DNA from: Macropodus opercularis
Taxonomy: Eukaryota; Chordata; Actinopteri; Anabantiformes; Osphronemidae
Direction of reading: 5' to 3'
DNA: 64,000 nt
Assembly: GCA_030770545.1 (NCBI GenBank)
Contig: CM061098.1
Coordinates: 7,210,001 to 7,274,000 of the forward strand
Shown here: positions 24,001 through 35,000 of the stretch, in pieces
Layout: each line of letters opens with the position of its first letter
Position numbering within the stretch: position 1 is the first letter of the stretch
Notes under the pieces: generated by a model
Database searches by the model: none
Seen by the model: the letters and a program-made list of their open reading frames with translations, nothing else
Told to the model about the DNA's origin: nothing
Position numbers and translations under genes: made by a program

Positions 24001-27000
24001 TTACTGCCATGTTGTGGTACTTGGCTGCACGCTAAATCTTTGCCATGAGTGTTCCAACAACTGGGTGAGAGGTCGTGCTACATAAATAGCACACTGTGCT
24101 TTTAGTAATTGTGTAAGCTTTATTGCTTGAAACTCCTTGTTCTGCTAAGCTAAGTCTGTGGTTTCTCTGTGTATTTGGGTAGCCACAAAAACACGAAGAC
24201 AGGAACTTGATGATGATTATATAGACTGAGAGTGTATTTTCTAAAGACAGCAAAATTGGATTTTGAGACAAGTGGTTTCAGTACATGACAGAGAGTGAAG
24301 TTGGCTTTGGCTCCACATTTAAACGCTATCAATAACATCACACTTCAAATGTAAATAAAACATGTTCCCTTTTGGTTAGTGAGTGATAAATCTGACAGAT
24401 TCTTGATTCAGCCGTGCAAATAAAACACTAAATAAAACATTACACATTTACTGTGGGCGCAAAGGGCCCCACCTTACATCATCCGTCATCTTAAAACAAA
24501 AATCCTACTGTTCCCCAGTTGGAATGTGGAAGGTTTTGGAAAAGTGGTGGAAAGCGGTTTTTAAGCTAAAGTTCTGTAGAACAGTGATGAGTGTGAGTAT
24601 TTTCTATCTTACATTCTGTAGGATGCAAACTGCAGCGTTTCCTGCAGGCTATCAGTCCACAGGGTAGTTTGGACTTGGTGATGATGTTTCAAGTGCCCTG
24701 CATTATCCACTCTCACATAGTAAAATACTGTACATACTGTAATCATGCAGCATCTTTAGTTACCTAATGTGGTAAAATGCATACTAATAGATTTTATATG
24801 GCCTTTTATGCACAGCTAACCTCTTGTCTTCTTCCAGGTGCCTCCCCATACCCTGGCGTTCAAATTGATGAAGAATTTTGCTGCAGACTGAAAGAGGGGA
24901 CCAGGATGAGAGCACCAGAATATTCTTCCTGTGAGATGTAAGAAATCCTCCTGTTTCTCAGAAGAACATAAGCCAAGTTGAATTTGTTGGAATCTGTCTG
25001 TAAAATAGGGTCGCAAACGTTCTCACAAAGGCCATAAATCTGAGGCAGTAAGTAAAGTCGTGCAATATGTATATACAGTATAGACATGTTTCACTTTCTT
25101 TGTGGTTGCGCCAGCAGGTCAGGGGTTGTCTGATAAGAATCACAGGCAATCCTGGTCCAAATATTGCTGGAGGAAACATTAGCTACTGATTAGCTCTGCT
25201 GTGGTGAGCTTGAAGCTTTTAAGTGTTTTCTGATTGACAGTGGCACAAATGCAACTGAGCACCACGTTTAAATGTGAGGTCTGGGGTTTGAGTTCTCCCA
25301 GTGTTGTTCTCTTCCCAGTGAGTAGAACAAGAGAGGCTGGTGGAAAACACAATGATAACATCGATGGGGGTGCGGAGATGTCAGTATGTCAGTAATGCAA
25401 CTAGGCAAACCTTTTTTTTTGGTAGTTTTTGGCTCTTTTATCCTAAGGTATGTGCAGCTGATACCGAGCCATCAGAGATCACAGTCTGACCTCTGTGACT
25501 GAGTCGCACCAAAACACATGTGCATACATTGTGTCTGGTTTTCATTTGACTCACATAGTCAAAGCCTGCGATTCATATTTGTTTTTAAAGCATATTGCTG
25601 CACGTCTAACTGGAGATAAAGGTAATTTCCAAATGTCCATAGTTTTTAGCTTGGTTTTGCCAAGTAAAGCTAACTGAAGCTAGTTGAAGAGTTTATTCAC
25701 ACTTGCAGAAGAGATTGCGATAAAAGTCTTTAGTTAGAGCAGAAATTCTGTAGATGGAGACGCAGCGGGCCCAACAGTCCCTCACACATTCCACCACAGT
25801 TTAAGCAGCTCGTTGATTAAAGCAGAGTTGGAAAATTATATGTCCTGTATGTTTAGGGTTGTGAGGTCTGCGTTTAATTTAAAGTCAAGATAAAACCTTC
25901 CGGTAGAGGGGATGGAGAGGATGCAGATAAATGCAGTCAGAGTCAATGGGAGGAATTCCACTGGGATGGAGAGGTCTGCAATCTCCTTTCTGTGAGCCAA
26001 GGTTTTGACACCTTGACCCTCACTCTACACTCCTAATATAAGTAATGAAAAGCACATGAGCGTGAAGCAAAATTTGAGCAATTAATTTGTCCAACTGCAG
26101 CAAAGATCCATCATGAATGTGCTCTGCCTGGTAATACGATCCCTTGCCTGATACACTGCTGAGAAATTCAGCAGATGCTTCTCAGAGAGCAGGAGAACAA
26201 TAAATAGGATGCTCACTTCCCATCTTACTACATTTGCCCAACCGGACAAAATAGCCCAGTTCTACAGAATCCCCCCGCCTCCTCTCACAAGACCCAAAAA
26301 ACAGAAACACCACATTCCATCAAGTCCCAAACATGTGGGGACAGGCTATTTATTCTCATTACGGACCAGGCAGGAAATGTGGTTTAAATTGTGTAGTCAT
26401 ACAATGCGTCTACTTCCTCCTTCAACGATATGCATAAAGTCTGTGATCATACACTCCACATCCTGTCGCTGTGAGGAGGACTGCCACCTGGTCAAGTATA
26501 CTCTGTGTTCATTAACGTGGGAATCACTCTTGTTTTTTTTTTAGTTCGGGCCCAGCAAGAGAGGAGCAGAGAATACAGCAGTAACACATCGTATGCTTTT
26601 CTAAATGGTCCCTAAAGAGAGTCATAATAGTTGTATTTACATAAAACTTTAGATTTCTTTAGGGAACATGGCGGTTCTACAATACAAACAGCACTGGGAT
26701 CCATCATCAACTGATCCCAATCAGTAACAGACTGTGAACGAAATTTAAACAGCAGTTGTGGTGCTGTGTTTCCAAATTCCTACATAAAATGAGACAGACC
26801 GCGGCGGTGGAAAGGGTGAGACTCATATAAAGCCTCTGAATCTGAGTCTTCCCTTATAGGAAGAGATGCTGACAGCTTGTCAAAGACCTGACAGAGGCTT
26901 TGTGAAATAACAGGCCTTCACACCCAGTGCCAGGACAAAATCAGATACAGCCCCAGACCCTCTGACTCACCTGAAAAAATACTTAGAGGTGGTCACTAAA

Positions 27001-30000
27001 TGTAGAGATGATTGTTTATTGAAGACGAACAGACAAAGCAGGACCAGTTCTAAGCAGGTTCTGTGCAGTATCGTCACATTTTACAAAACATCACCCCACA
27101 TGTGCCAAATGTTGTTTTTGGAGTTACTATAAAGTGTCCCCTCCAGTATGTGAGTAATCCACACCCACTGTGTGTGAGCGGCCGTGTGTCTTTCAGTGTG
27201 CGTTCAGTGGTGTGTTCTTGTGCTCGTAGATATCAAACCATGTTGGATTGCTGGCACGGGGAGCCACAGGGTCGGCCGACCTTCACTGAGCTGGTGGAGA
27301 GGCTGGGGGATCTTCTTCAGGCCAGTGTGCAACAGGTACTGTAGATGTGTACTAGCCATAACCCTCCAGATTGTGCTATACTGCAGGCAGTTTATGACAC
27401 ATGGCTGTAGATTGTCTATTGATGTAATAAGAGATGAAGACAAGACCACACATCACACCACAAGAAAATACAGCTTTAAAAATGAGCCTGTGAAAGCTGT
27501 CTTCAAGAAGAAGCTCAGGCTGAACAGCAGAACAGTGGAGGCGCTCGGTTGTCATTAATAAAGCTACTGTTACAGTGCAGAAGGCTGTTGACAAGCTCTG
27601 CTGCCTCCTCTAACTTCATGAACACTGTATTGCATTTATTATCCGTGATCTTAATTTCTCTGGCTGCTCGCCATAACCTGTGTTTGTGTAACACACACCC
27701 AACACATTCCCATTCTTCATGATTTGCACCATAGAAGCATAGGGCTGAGCCTTTGTGTGTCATTTAGGAGGGGAAGCATTACATACCCGTCAACACAGCC
27801 CTGCTGGCTAAGGCGGGAGACCCGTGCAGCGCCGCACCGTCAGAGGAGACAGACACACGACCCGTCTCCCACCGCAACTCAGGCACCTGGTGAGAACGGG
27901 AATTCTTCACTGAAAGTCTGGTGTTGCTTTTTATCAGAGCCAGCAGCGAGATTCATGTCTTCTTTAAATAATACTTGTTAGGTTGTTCATACAAGGTGCT
28001 CAAAGTGTTGAAATGCAGCAGTCGCAGTCATCCCTTAACCCAGTTAAAGCGTTTTTTTAGCTTCTGGGTGTTGAAATGCTTTTGGCCTCCGGTGTATTAA
28101 AAGGATTCTTTGTCCAGAAATATTTTACAGGACATTGGAATCTGGTTCTGGAACTATTTTTATTTTACAGGAACATCAAGATCCGCCCTGCTAGTGTGAA
28201 AACCTTCAGCGAGGTCACCATGGAGAAGGGGACAGATGAAGACCATGGGGTGAGTTATCCATTATGAAACGCAAATTCCAGAGTTGTCTTTGATTAAAAC
28301 GTCATCATCAGTCATTCATCTGCCCTCTTCCTTCGAGCCAGCTTTAAAAACTAAATGCATTTATTATGTCATGATATGTTTTTATTATGTAAAATCAATA
28401 AACATTCTGTAAATAATTGTAGTAACTGTGGGGTTTTATTTGTCTGCTCCCTGTTTGTCTCTCCTTCTTTGTCAGGGTGGTCAGTCAGACAGTGGGATGG
28501 GCCTCTCATCTGACAACATGAAGACACTGAAGCGCCTTGAATCGCTGGCAGGCCGACCTCTGAGCATCATGGCTCTGGCGTATGTACACCTCACCACACA
28601 CACACACTCAGAATACGTGCTAGAACAACCACCCGCTGTGCTGGAATGTAGCCACTTTAACTGACGTTCAGCACAAGTTTCTTCTGCTTTTACAAGATGT
28701 TAGCGGCTGGGTTTCCTCTTTGTCTGAAGAAGTCTTGTGTGAGACGTGATAACACAAAGGGGACGCGGAGGGAAAACCCTGATGTCACAAAAGCACAAAG
28801 GAATGTGTGCGTCACTTGAGGTTTAGCTGTTTTAGTAGCACTCATTGAAACTTTTTCTTCTGTACTGCAACACAAAACAAAACACATTTAAAAATCATGT
28901 TAAAAGTATGTTTCCAAAATTTCCAGCAAGTTTCCAGTACAGTGTCAAAGCTCTTAACTCAGTAATACTCCTTAACCTTGGGTTCTTATTCTGCTGTTAG
29001 TCTTCCTTCAGTGGATCGTGGTTTACATGTAAATGGTTTAAAAGAGGAGCAACAGTAAACCAAAAAGTAAAGTTTTATCTCTGTGTCAACTTAAAAAATG
29101 AAATAAAAATTTAAATTAAACAAATCAAATAAGCGCATCGTATGAAAAGGTGTTTGCAGAGTTAACAGCACCCTCTAAATCACTTCATTGTGTTCATATC
29201 TCACCAGACTGACTTCTGCAAAGATCCACGGCACATTAACACTGGATTTCAGATTTCAGAGCTTAGACGTGATGTTGATGTGTCATTAGTATTCAGCGTA
29301 GCAGAAACAGCCCAAGCGTTCAGAGAATGAAGGGAGTCGTGCAGCCACTCAGACACGCTCACCTTTGAACTTCGAAGGGTTTGTTAGGGTATATGCCTTC
29401 AGTCAGCATTAATGCTGGATCTATTTGTTTGTTTTTTAGCGGATGTCCACCTGTTGCTTTATCTTGCTCCACTTCTATTCTTTCCAAGTTGTGTGTAAAG
29501 TTAAAGAGCCTCTGATTTGAGGATACTGATTTTAAGCCCTTTGAGTCAACGAGGCAACAGTTGAGAAACTAAGTAAACGTTAAAATAGAAAACCAACTCG
29601 TCTTTATTTCATCATAATAATTCTGACGATTGAGTTCGTTTCTTTGTAGCCTGACTCATCAGTTCCTTGTTGCTTTACTACCCATTGTGTCCCCCCCTTG
29701 TGTCTGGCATTGTTGAATCAACACAAGGCCATTGTACTGGTAATGTCAGTGCCCAGTTTAACAGGTAGTTATTCATCAGGACCACATTCCACTACAGCAG
29801 TGTCACTTTCCCCCACTGGGCTCTGACCTCTTAACCTTGAAAGAGAAGTTCTGGAAACCCATAACAACCAGAAAACAAGAGGCAATTACTCATAATCTGG
29901 GCTCAAATAAAGCAGAAAGCGCCGGGTTCTACATATAAAAACGTGTCCTACCAGCATTACATAATTAAAAGACAAATAACGAGGGCATGCAAATGTCCTG

Positions 30001-30293
30001 AGGCAATTTTAGCTTGTGTTGCTATAATTTATTTTGTGGTAAGCTTAGTGGTTGTTCCCTGTAGGATTTATGCTGCATGTGTTTGTTATTTCAGGATGAA
30101 GGCAGTGAGTAAGAGTAAAGAATCTGTGCTGAGTGAGACAGAGAAGGAGAAATTCCCACCTACAGTCCCCGCTCTGGACCTGAGCATGGAAGACTCCACT
30201 CTGGACGACTCCGCTTTGGATGCCGGTTTGGAGTGTCACAGCCCGCCGCCCGACTACAACTATGTGGTGCGCTACTCCACCCCTCCTGTGTAA
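2971..30293 (+). CDS. kdrl: VEGF receptor tyrosine kinase, kdrl type (30 exons, 1312 aa)
   Basis: Receptor for VEGF ligands on endothelial cells, signalling through PLC-gamma/ERK and PI3K. Exons: 2971-3034, 6732-6822, 7583-7803, 8747-8874, 9878-10037, 10153-10289, 10391-10565, 10754-10877, 11036-11196, 12124-12280, 13152-13263, 15386-15494, 16536-16820, 16931-17077, 17278-17403, 17587-17693, 18035-18164, 18706-18810, 20051-20164, 20395-20483, 20662-20815, 21559-21656, 22251-22373, 22553-22664, 24838-24937, 27230-27335, 27768-27889, 28171-28249, 28476-28579, 30095-30293. All junctions are GT-AG and in frame; the total is 3939 nt with TAA. Order: signal peptide, seven Ig domains, transmembrane helix (742-763), split kinase (about 812-1145), tail. 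The 30-exon plan is that of the VEGFR family. Linkage to cdx4 and chic1 favours kdrl (VEGFR4) over kdr or flt1; family call near certain, paralogue about 85%. Confidence 0.95.
6732..7803 (+). CDS. kdrl: kdrl exons 2-3: Ig domain 1
   Basis: Exons 6732-6822 and 7583-7803 encode about residues 22-125. The first Ig cysteine falls at the exon 2/3 junction (the C-R-G-R-G context followed by LQW), and the second is in DTGRYSCKY near the end of exon 3. This is the canonical Ig pair with the DxGxYxC signature. Confidence 0.9.
8747..10565 (+). CDS. kdrl: kdrl exons 4-7: Ig domains 2 and 3 (ligand-binding region)
   Basis: Exons 8747-8874 and 9878-10037 form Ig2, with cysteines in TIPCRTS and ILICHTT. 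Exons 10153-10289 and 10391-10565 form Ig3, with TLNCTGD and DKGIYRCRAE. In VEGF receptors domains 2 and 3 bind the ligand, so these exons carry specificity. Codon phases alternate 0 and 1 exactly as splicing needs. Confidence 0.9.
10754..11196 (+). CDS. kdrl: kdrl exons 8-9: Ig domain 4
   Basis: Exons 10754-10877 and 11036-11196 encode residues 326-420. A tryptophan codon is split across the junction (TG|G). The domain ends with SSDAGVYTISLGNQ: the position of the usual second Ig cysteine is occupied by isoleucine or serine. Domain 4 of VEGF receptors is known to lack the canonical disulfide and to mediate receptor-receptor contact, so this fits the family. Confidence 0.88.
12124..15494 (+). 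CDS. kdrl: kdrl exons 10-12: Ig domain 5
   Basis: Exons 12124-12280, 13152-13263 and 15386-15494 encode residues 421-546. The Ig cysteines are in HQLTCIAFG and SGAYSCVVQND. Two long introns inside this domain hold a candidate enhancer (intron 10) and dispersed repeats (intron 11). Confidence 0.88.
12570..13010. promoter_or_regulatory. kdrl: candidate endothelial enhancer in kdrl intron 10
   Basis: This part of intron 10 is richer in GC than the flanking intron and carries a consensus FOX:ETS composite on the minus strand at 12790-12779 (AGCAACAGGAAG). From memory, the mouse orthologue family member Flk1 has a described endothelial enhancer in its tenth intron. Function here is inferred from motif and position only. 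Confidence 0.35.
13478..13570 (+). repeat. kdrl: fragment of a dispersed teleost repeat in kdrl intron 11
   Basis: The words AAAGGAGAAACTCCCTTTAA and GAAACCTCCAGCAGAACCAG are familiar from many fish introns as a short high-copy repeat block. I cannot name the family. An AT-rich near-palindrome (AATAATAATAATTATTATT, about 13618) follows it. Confidence 0.5.
13790..14285. repeat. kdrl: probable degraded transposon with internal tandem repeat, kdrl intron 11
   Basis: The block opens with a GGTGGTGGACCCAAACGCAGG motif and closes with GGGCGCTCAGCGCTCTGAGGGCC, both types of sequence often seen at the ends of fish interspersed repeats. It includes a local array of the 10-mer GGACTCACAG (four copies, about 14046-14078) and ACAACGAGGC copies near 13980. 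No transposase frame is visible, so it would be non-autonomous or decayed. Confidence 0.4.
16536..17403 (+). CDS. kdrl: kdrl exons 13-15: Ig domains 6 and 7
   Basis: Exon 13 (16536-16820, 285 nt, the largest) encodes all of Ig6, with SVTLTCRAT and TDGYRCFAY. Exons 16931-17077 and 17278-17403 encode Ig7, ending DEGLYECIASNVEG. Intron 13 between Ig6 and Ig7 is only 110 bp and open in frame (see findings). The intron 14 donor (GTACCC) is the weakest of the gene. Confidence 0.9.
17587..18164 (+). CDS. kdrl: kdrl exons 16-17: transmembrane and juxtamembrane
   Basis: Exon 17587-17693 encodes residues 733-768, with a hydrophobic span at 742-763 followed by a basic stop-transfer RKLRK. Exon 18035-18164 is the juxtamembrane segment, with IIDPDECPLEE and SKWEFPRDRLRLG, the strongly conserved lead into the kinase domain of this receptor class. 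Confidence 0.92.
18706..20483 (+). CDS. kdrl: kdrl exons 18-20: kinase N-lobe
   Basis: Exons 18706-18810, 20051-20164 and 20395-20483 encode residues 812-914. The nucleotide-binding loop is G816-H-G-A-F-G821; the ATP-anchoring lysine is K843 (VAVKMLK). Its helix-C partner is E860 (MSELKIL), 17 residues on, as in human VEGFR2. The gatekeeper is V891 and the hinge E892-F893-C894. His at 817 replaces the more usual Arg of VEGF receptors. Confidence 0.93.
20662..20815 (+). CDS. kdrl: kdrl exon 21: kinase insert
   Basis: Residues 915-965. The exon holds the conserved RRLESV and SSASSGFVEDKS blocks and an acidic end (DSEDEEE). It lacks the DYVG-type tyrosine that human VEGFR2 uses to dock TSAd, but has a different tyrosine in KSYCDSE. 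The donor is GTAAAG. Readthrough past the donor stays open for 85 more codons, which I regard as chance. Confidence 0.9.
21559..27335 (+). CDS. kdrl: kdrl exons 22-26: kinase C-lobe
   Basis: Exons 21559-21656, 22251-22373, 22553-22664, 24838-24937 and 27230-27335 encode residues 966-1145. The catalytic loop is H1001-R-D1003-L-A-A-R-N1008 and the metal-binding triad D1021-F-G1023. The activation loop RDIYKDPDYVRKGD carries Y1029 and Y1034, matching the paired autophosphorylation sites of VEGFR2. KWMAPEAIFDKVYTTQSDVW follows, then the DCWHGEPQGRPTF helix. All catalytic residues are present, so an active kinase is expected. Introns 24 and 25 (each over 2 kb) hold nothing I recognise. Confidence 0.94.
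27768..30293 (+). CDS. kdrl: kdrl exons 27-30: C-terminal tail
   Basis: Exons 27768-27889, 28171-28249, 28476-28579 and 30095-30293 encode residues 1146-1312. Exon 27 begins EGKHYIPVNT: Y1150 is the counterpart of human VEGFR2 Y1175, the PLC-gamma docking site. SDSGMGLSSDNMKTLKRLE matches the conserved DSGM block of the family. The protein ends SPPPDYNYVVRYSTPPV, then TAA at 30291-30293. Confidence 0.92.
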
Positions 30294-32090
30294 CGTCCTG
30301 CTCCTGGAGCCTCCACTGGTTTTGGCTTTTATCTCTGGACTGTTTTGCAAAAATGTTCAGAATGGACACTCTGAAAAGACTCCTGAATCTACTCCACTGT
30401 AACTTCCACACCTCCCTACTTCCAGGGCACCTTCTGTGCAACTAAAGGAAAGCTGTAGGCTGTTGATCGCAGCTTTCAGACACAGGCTGATGTTAATGCT
30501 GCTGGTTTATTCCAAATTCACTGTGATAATCAAACAGATGAAAACAGACTCAGGTATTTCTTTGATCTACTGTGAAAACAAACCCCAATGATTCCAACTT
30601 TACCACAGATCTGAACCAAGTGAGGATGTAGATGAGAGTCAAAAAAAAAAAAACAGTAGTTACTTTTCAGGTTTATGAGACTATATTTTTATAGAAATTC
30701 AAAATTTGTTGGTGAAGTAAAAGATACTACAGTTAAAAATCACAATATGTTTGTTAACTTTGGAAATTGATTTTGAGTCATGTAAGTCCATGAAATATCA
30801 ACTCGATAACTCAGGTTGATCCAGAAACAGAGCGAGCAGTTCTCACTCTGGCTTAGCAGACGTTTGTTGAAGCCTCCATCTCACGGAAAATCACAGGCTA
30901 TTGGAGGAAACAGGGTAGAGCCGAGCGTAAGATTTATCATAATCGCTCAATGAAGGCATTTAAGTGAAGAGTTGCTATATGTGGACATTGTTGCCCACAT
31001 CTTGTATTCATTTATTAAAAAGGACAAGAAGGAAGCCAGACTTGTTTTGTTGTGTACAAATTCACTTAGAAACACGAGATTAGAGCAAGACTTCATACTA
31101 ACAGCACTATCAACGTAAATGGTTTATTTATTGCATTTGCAAACACTGTCATTTAGTAACCAGCTCTGCTTCTTCATTTAGACTTTAGACGTTTTCCACC
31201 TCTGTCTTCCTGATGTCAGTATGTACCTCCACACGCTCTTCGCGCTGCTGTATTCACTGATAGTAACGCTGAGCAAATCTGCTTCAGCTGAAACGTGTAT
31301 GTGGATCGTCTCCGTCCTTCGTCTTGTGCTAAGTGAAGTAAGTAAAGCTTTCAGGGCAGGCTCCAAAAGCTTTATGTGTGCGAAGTAGCACCAGTCTGCT
31401 CTGATCCACTGTAACGCGTGAACACACGAGTGTATTGTTTTTATTCGTAATACAGGTATTTGTAATATTGTAGTATTGAAAGTGCTGTGGACCGAGCCTT
31501 AGTTCACGCTCCTTTGTTACTGTATGCACGTCTTATACACTTAGTTTGTACTTGTGGACCAGTAAAGAAAACTGTATTTGCCAGTAAGTAAACTACAAAA
31601 TGAAGCGAATATTTTCAATGCTTATGTTTGAAACGTCGACCAGTGTTTATGTGGACAGGACAGTTATGCACTGATACTTTATATCAATCATACTTGTATT
31701 ATGTTAAAGGTATTATATTGTGAACAGGCTTGTGGGGCTCACTGTGCACTGCACATATTCCTGGATTTGCTATGTTATTTAACTTTTTTATTTTTCACAG
31801 AAGGAAAGTAACAGCTTCAGTATTTGTTATATTATTTTTACCAACCTAACATTTTTGCTATTGTCATTCTGTCTAAAACATTAAGCTTGGTTTATGAATT
31901 CATTGTTGTACCTAGTGCTATAATAATAACGATCAAACATATTACAGACAACGTGTTTAGCCATTAATGATACTTCCTGCAGTAGTTCAGTCCGTCTTCT
32001 GCTTCATTTGTTTCTTCAGTACATGTAGTTTAACAAGTTGCTTGTAATGAAAGTATTGTTTCCTGCAGTAAATAAATTAATAAAGGTCTA
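30294..32090 (+). other. kdrl: 3' UTR of kdrl with poly(A) signals
   Basis: After the stop codon the sequence is AT-rich and without coding frames. Two overlapping-range AATAAA hexamers at 32071-32076 and 32079-32084 are the best poly(A) signals, giving a 3' UTR near 1.8 kb. An AU-rich nonamer (TTATTTATT, 31124-31132) lies inside it and could shorten mRNA half-life. The exact cleavage site is not visible. Confidence 0.55.
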
Positions 32091-35000
32091 TATATTTATA
32101 CTTTACATGCAGTGTCAGTGCTTCAACATTCAAAACTTCAAGAACTCTGATATGTTGATTTGGCGTGAAATTGATTATTTTGTTATGTTGTGCAGATCTT
32201 CATGATCAGATCATGGTCTTTCTAAATTTCCACACTTTTGGCTCTTTTTGTCTCACTGTTTGCTTTTCTTAACAGGGATCCTTACATTCCCACAGGGCTG
32301 CAACCAAGACTGTGAGCCTTAGGATATGATGGTTTTATAATTCAGTCAGAATCATTAGCTGGAAAAGATCGTATTTCAGCTTAAAGTCTCGTGGAGTTGT
32401 GCACATTTCTGATTCGTTTTGATTCGTTTTACCTAACACGGCTTTAACATGGTTTCACAGCTTCACTTAATAAGGAAACTTGAGTCATTCTTGAGTGTTA
32501 TTTTACCACAGATCATTTTGATGTCTATGCACATCATTTCCCTTATTTCCTCAACAAGCGAAAACATTTATGAGCTTAGATAAAGCAGTGAGTTGCCAAT
32601 AAAAACTGACTTATGATAAACCGTGAATCTTGAAACCTAAACACTCAAACAGTTTGACTGCAGTACAACCTGAATAATGTTACTTTCACCAGTTGTTGGT
32701 TTCCTCATTTCTTCATTCAAATGTTTTATGTAGTGATATTTAAGAAACTAAATTATAAAATGTGTTGGAGATTTTTCCTGTAAAATGTTCTTGACTGCTC
32801 AGATTTGTCTTACAACCCCTCAGGGGGCCGTCATTCCCAAGTTGGGAACTACTGGCAAGAATGACCGGAGGCTTCAGGCTATTTTAATTCCAACCCTGTC
32901 GATTCCCAGATCCAACACGTCTTGATTATTCCCATTAGAATTTTCACACACGTGTGTCTTGGACATTAGTGTTCGGTCCCTGTGCGACTCCTTGGACGCT
33001 GAGAGACTCACTTCCTGGCCTGGACAAGGTGTCTGCAGTCTGTCTGTTCATCGGGACAATGCCCCTCAGAGCCGGCAAGGAAGGAACTTCTCATCATCCT
33101 GGTCGCGACCAGCGGACGCCACGCACTGAGCTTCCTATGGGGGTGCAGTGTCCCTGGTTACCAGCACTGGGTGTGTCCAAGGGGATCACACGCAAAATGG
33201 ACAGGTTGGGCCCTGAACTGCCTCCGCTTGTCCTCAGGATCTACTTTAAGATGAGGAGCTGAGATTATACCACAAACAGGCAGCAACAACCTCTGACGTG
33301 GACAGATTAGGAGAAACAAACAAGGGAAGGATGTCAGAGGAGGAGGGAATATTTGACTGTCATGTCTTGATTTTATTAAGCAACAAACAAGCTGGTGCGT
33401 CTGCACCAGCACACGCTGACGTCAAAACACAAACATCTCATTTTACTTTTTGACTCATCTGCACTTTATCTGTTCATATCTATACAGAAGCAGCAGTAGT
33501 TTGTTTCTTCAGCTGAGCATCATGTACTTTAACTTCTGGTCTGACGTCACTTCTCATCATTGTTCTGCAGGACATGAGTCAGGTCAGAATGTGTAAAATC
33601 ATTAAGCATCGTATACATGTTAAAGTGCCTTGAAAGACGCTGGATGCTTTTAGCTAAACTGGCCCAAGTCACACACTGATCTGCAGACACTAGGTTCACG
33701 TTTCTAGGGTCTCGAGCAAAGTGATCCTTCTTCTGGATCTGCTCAGGGCACAGTTTTTTGAGAAGGTATGATATTCATACACACACTGTGCAGTTTGTTT
33801 TTGTTTCCTCATTTAACAATTTATGACTCCCGCCCCCCCCCCTTCCTCAGCCACTTCCACGGCCTCTTCCCAAACAAACACGATTCAAAAAGAACCATTG
33901 ATTAATTCAAACAACCTCTGAAATGGTGCCAGAAAAACATCCGGAATTCAACTAATCATCATCATTTGAGGCCATCAACCAACCAGTCCCAGGTCTTCCC
34001 CCTCCACATTTAAATGGCCACACAATGCTCTTCCCAGACCCCTGCCCATGAAGGTGAATGGCGGCCAGGCCACGTCCACGCCTCTCACCTAAATGCAGAA
34101 CAATAAGCCGGATGCTCTCCCATTAAAACACCCAACCTCCGTGAACCTTCAACAAACTGGACAGACGACACGTACGGATAAATAGCGGCTCTTCTGTGCC
34201 AGGCTGCAGCACGTCTGTGGCTCAAAGGGCAACAGGAAAACAACAACAACAACAGACCAGCTTCACATGAACGTTCTCATCTGTAGTAGTAGTAGTTTAG
34301 AACCATGGAAGAGCAATTTCATGGCTCCACACTTGTCCACCTATCAACCAGTCCTAGTGAAGACGTCTCATCAAAGATGGTTGAATTCAACCAAGCCTCA
34401 CAAATGTCTAAATCTTCTCATCAATCCATCAAATAGATAAGAACCAAACAAACCCCAGAAACATGTGCAAACCAACCCTGCTCACACCACCTGTGTCATT
34501 TCTGGAAAATGTTTCCGGGGCATCTGTTGCTGAAGTTGCTGAAGAACATTAAAAACATTTCAGGAAATTAAAAACTTGGAGTTTTACTCTGGTCGACCAA
34601 TTCATGTGTTGTTAATTAGCCATTCGAATGAAGTTTAAATTGTTTACTGGAGCTCTTAAAACACCAGAAAGTTGCTATAGTTGGGCTGAATTTAAAACAG
34701 TGCCAGGAAAGAAGAAGATAAATATGTTTACTTTATTGACAGCATGTGTTTTCCTCCGGTTTACTGATGACAAAATTCAGCTAACGTTTCCTCAAGGTTC
34801 AGTGAGAACACGGGCTGCACACAGCGTGTCCGCGTCTGCCCGTGGTTTCCAGAGAACAGCAGCAGAACTATGCGAGCGCTGCACCCTCGGGAACCTCCAG
34901 ATTCATCAATCCCCATTCAAAGGCTAAAAGTGCAGTGAAACCAGCTCAGCCACTTGCCCTCATTGTTTATCTCTCTGTCGGGGGTGGGGGGTGTGCAGGG

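Noticed and set aside
2971..30293. Identity as flt1 or kdr
   Set aside because: Close linkage to cdx4 and chic1 and the kinase-insert and tail sequences fit the fish kdrl locus better; a gene tree would settle it.
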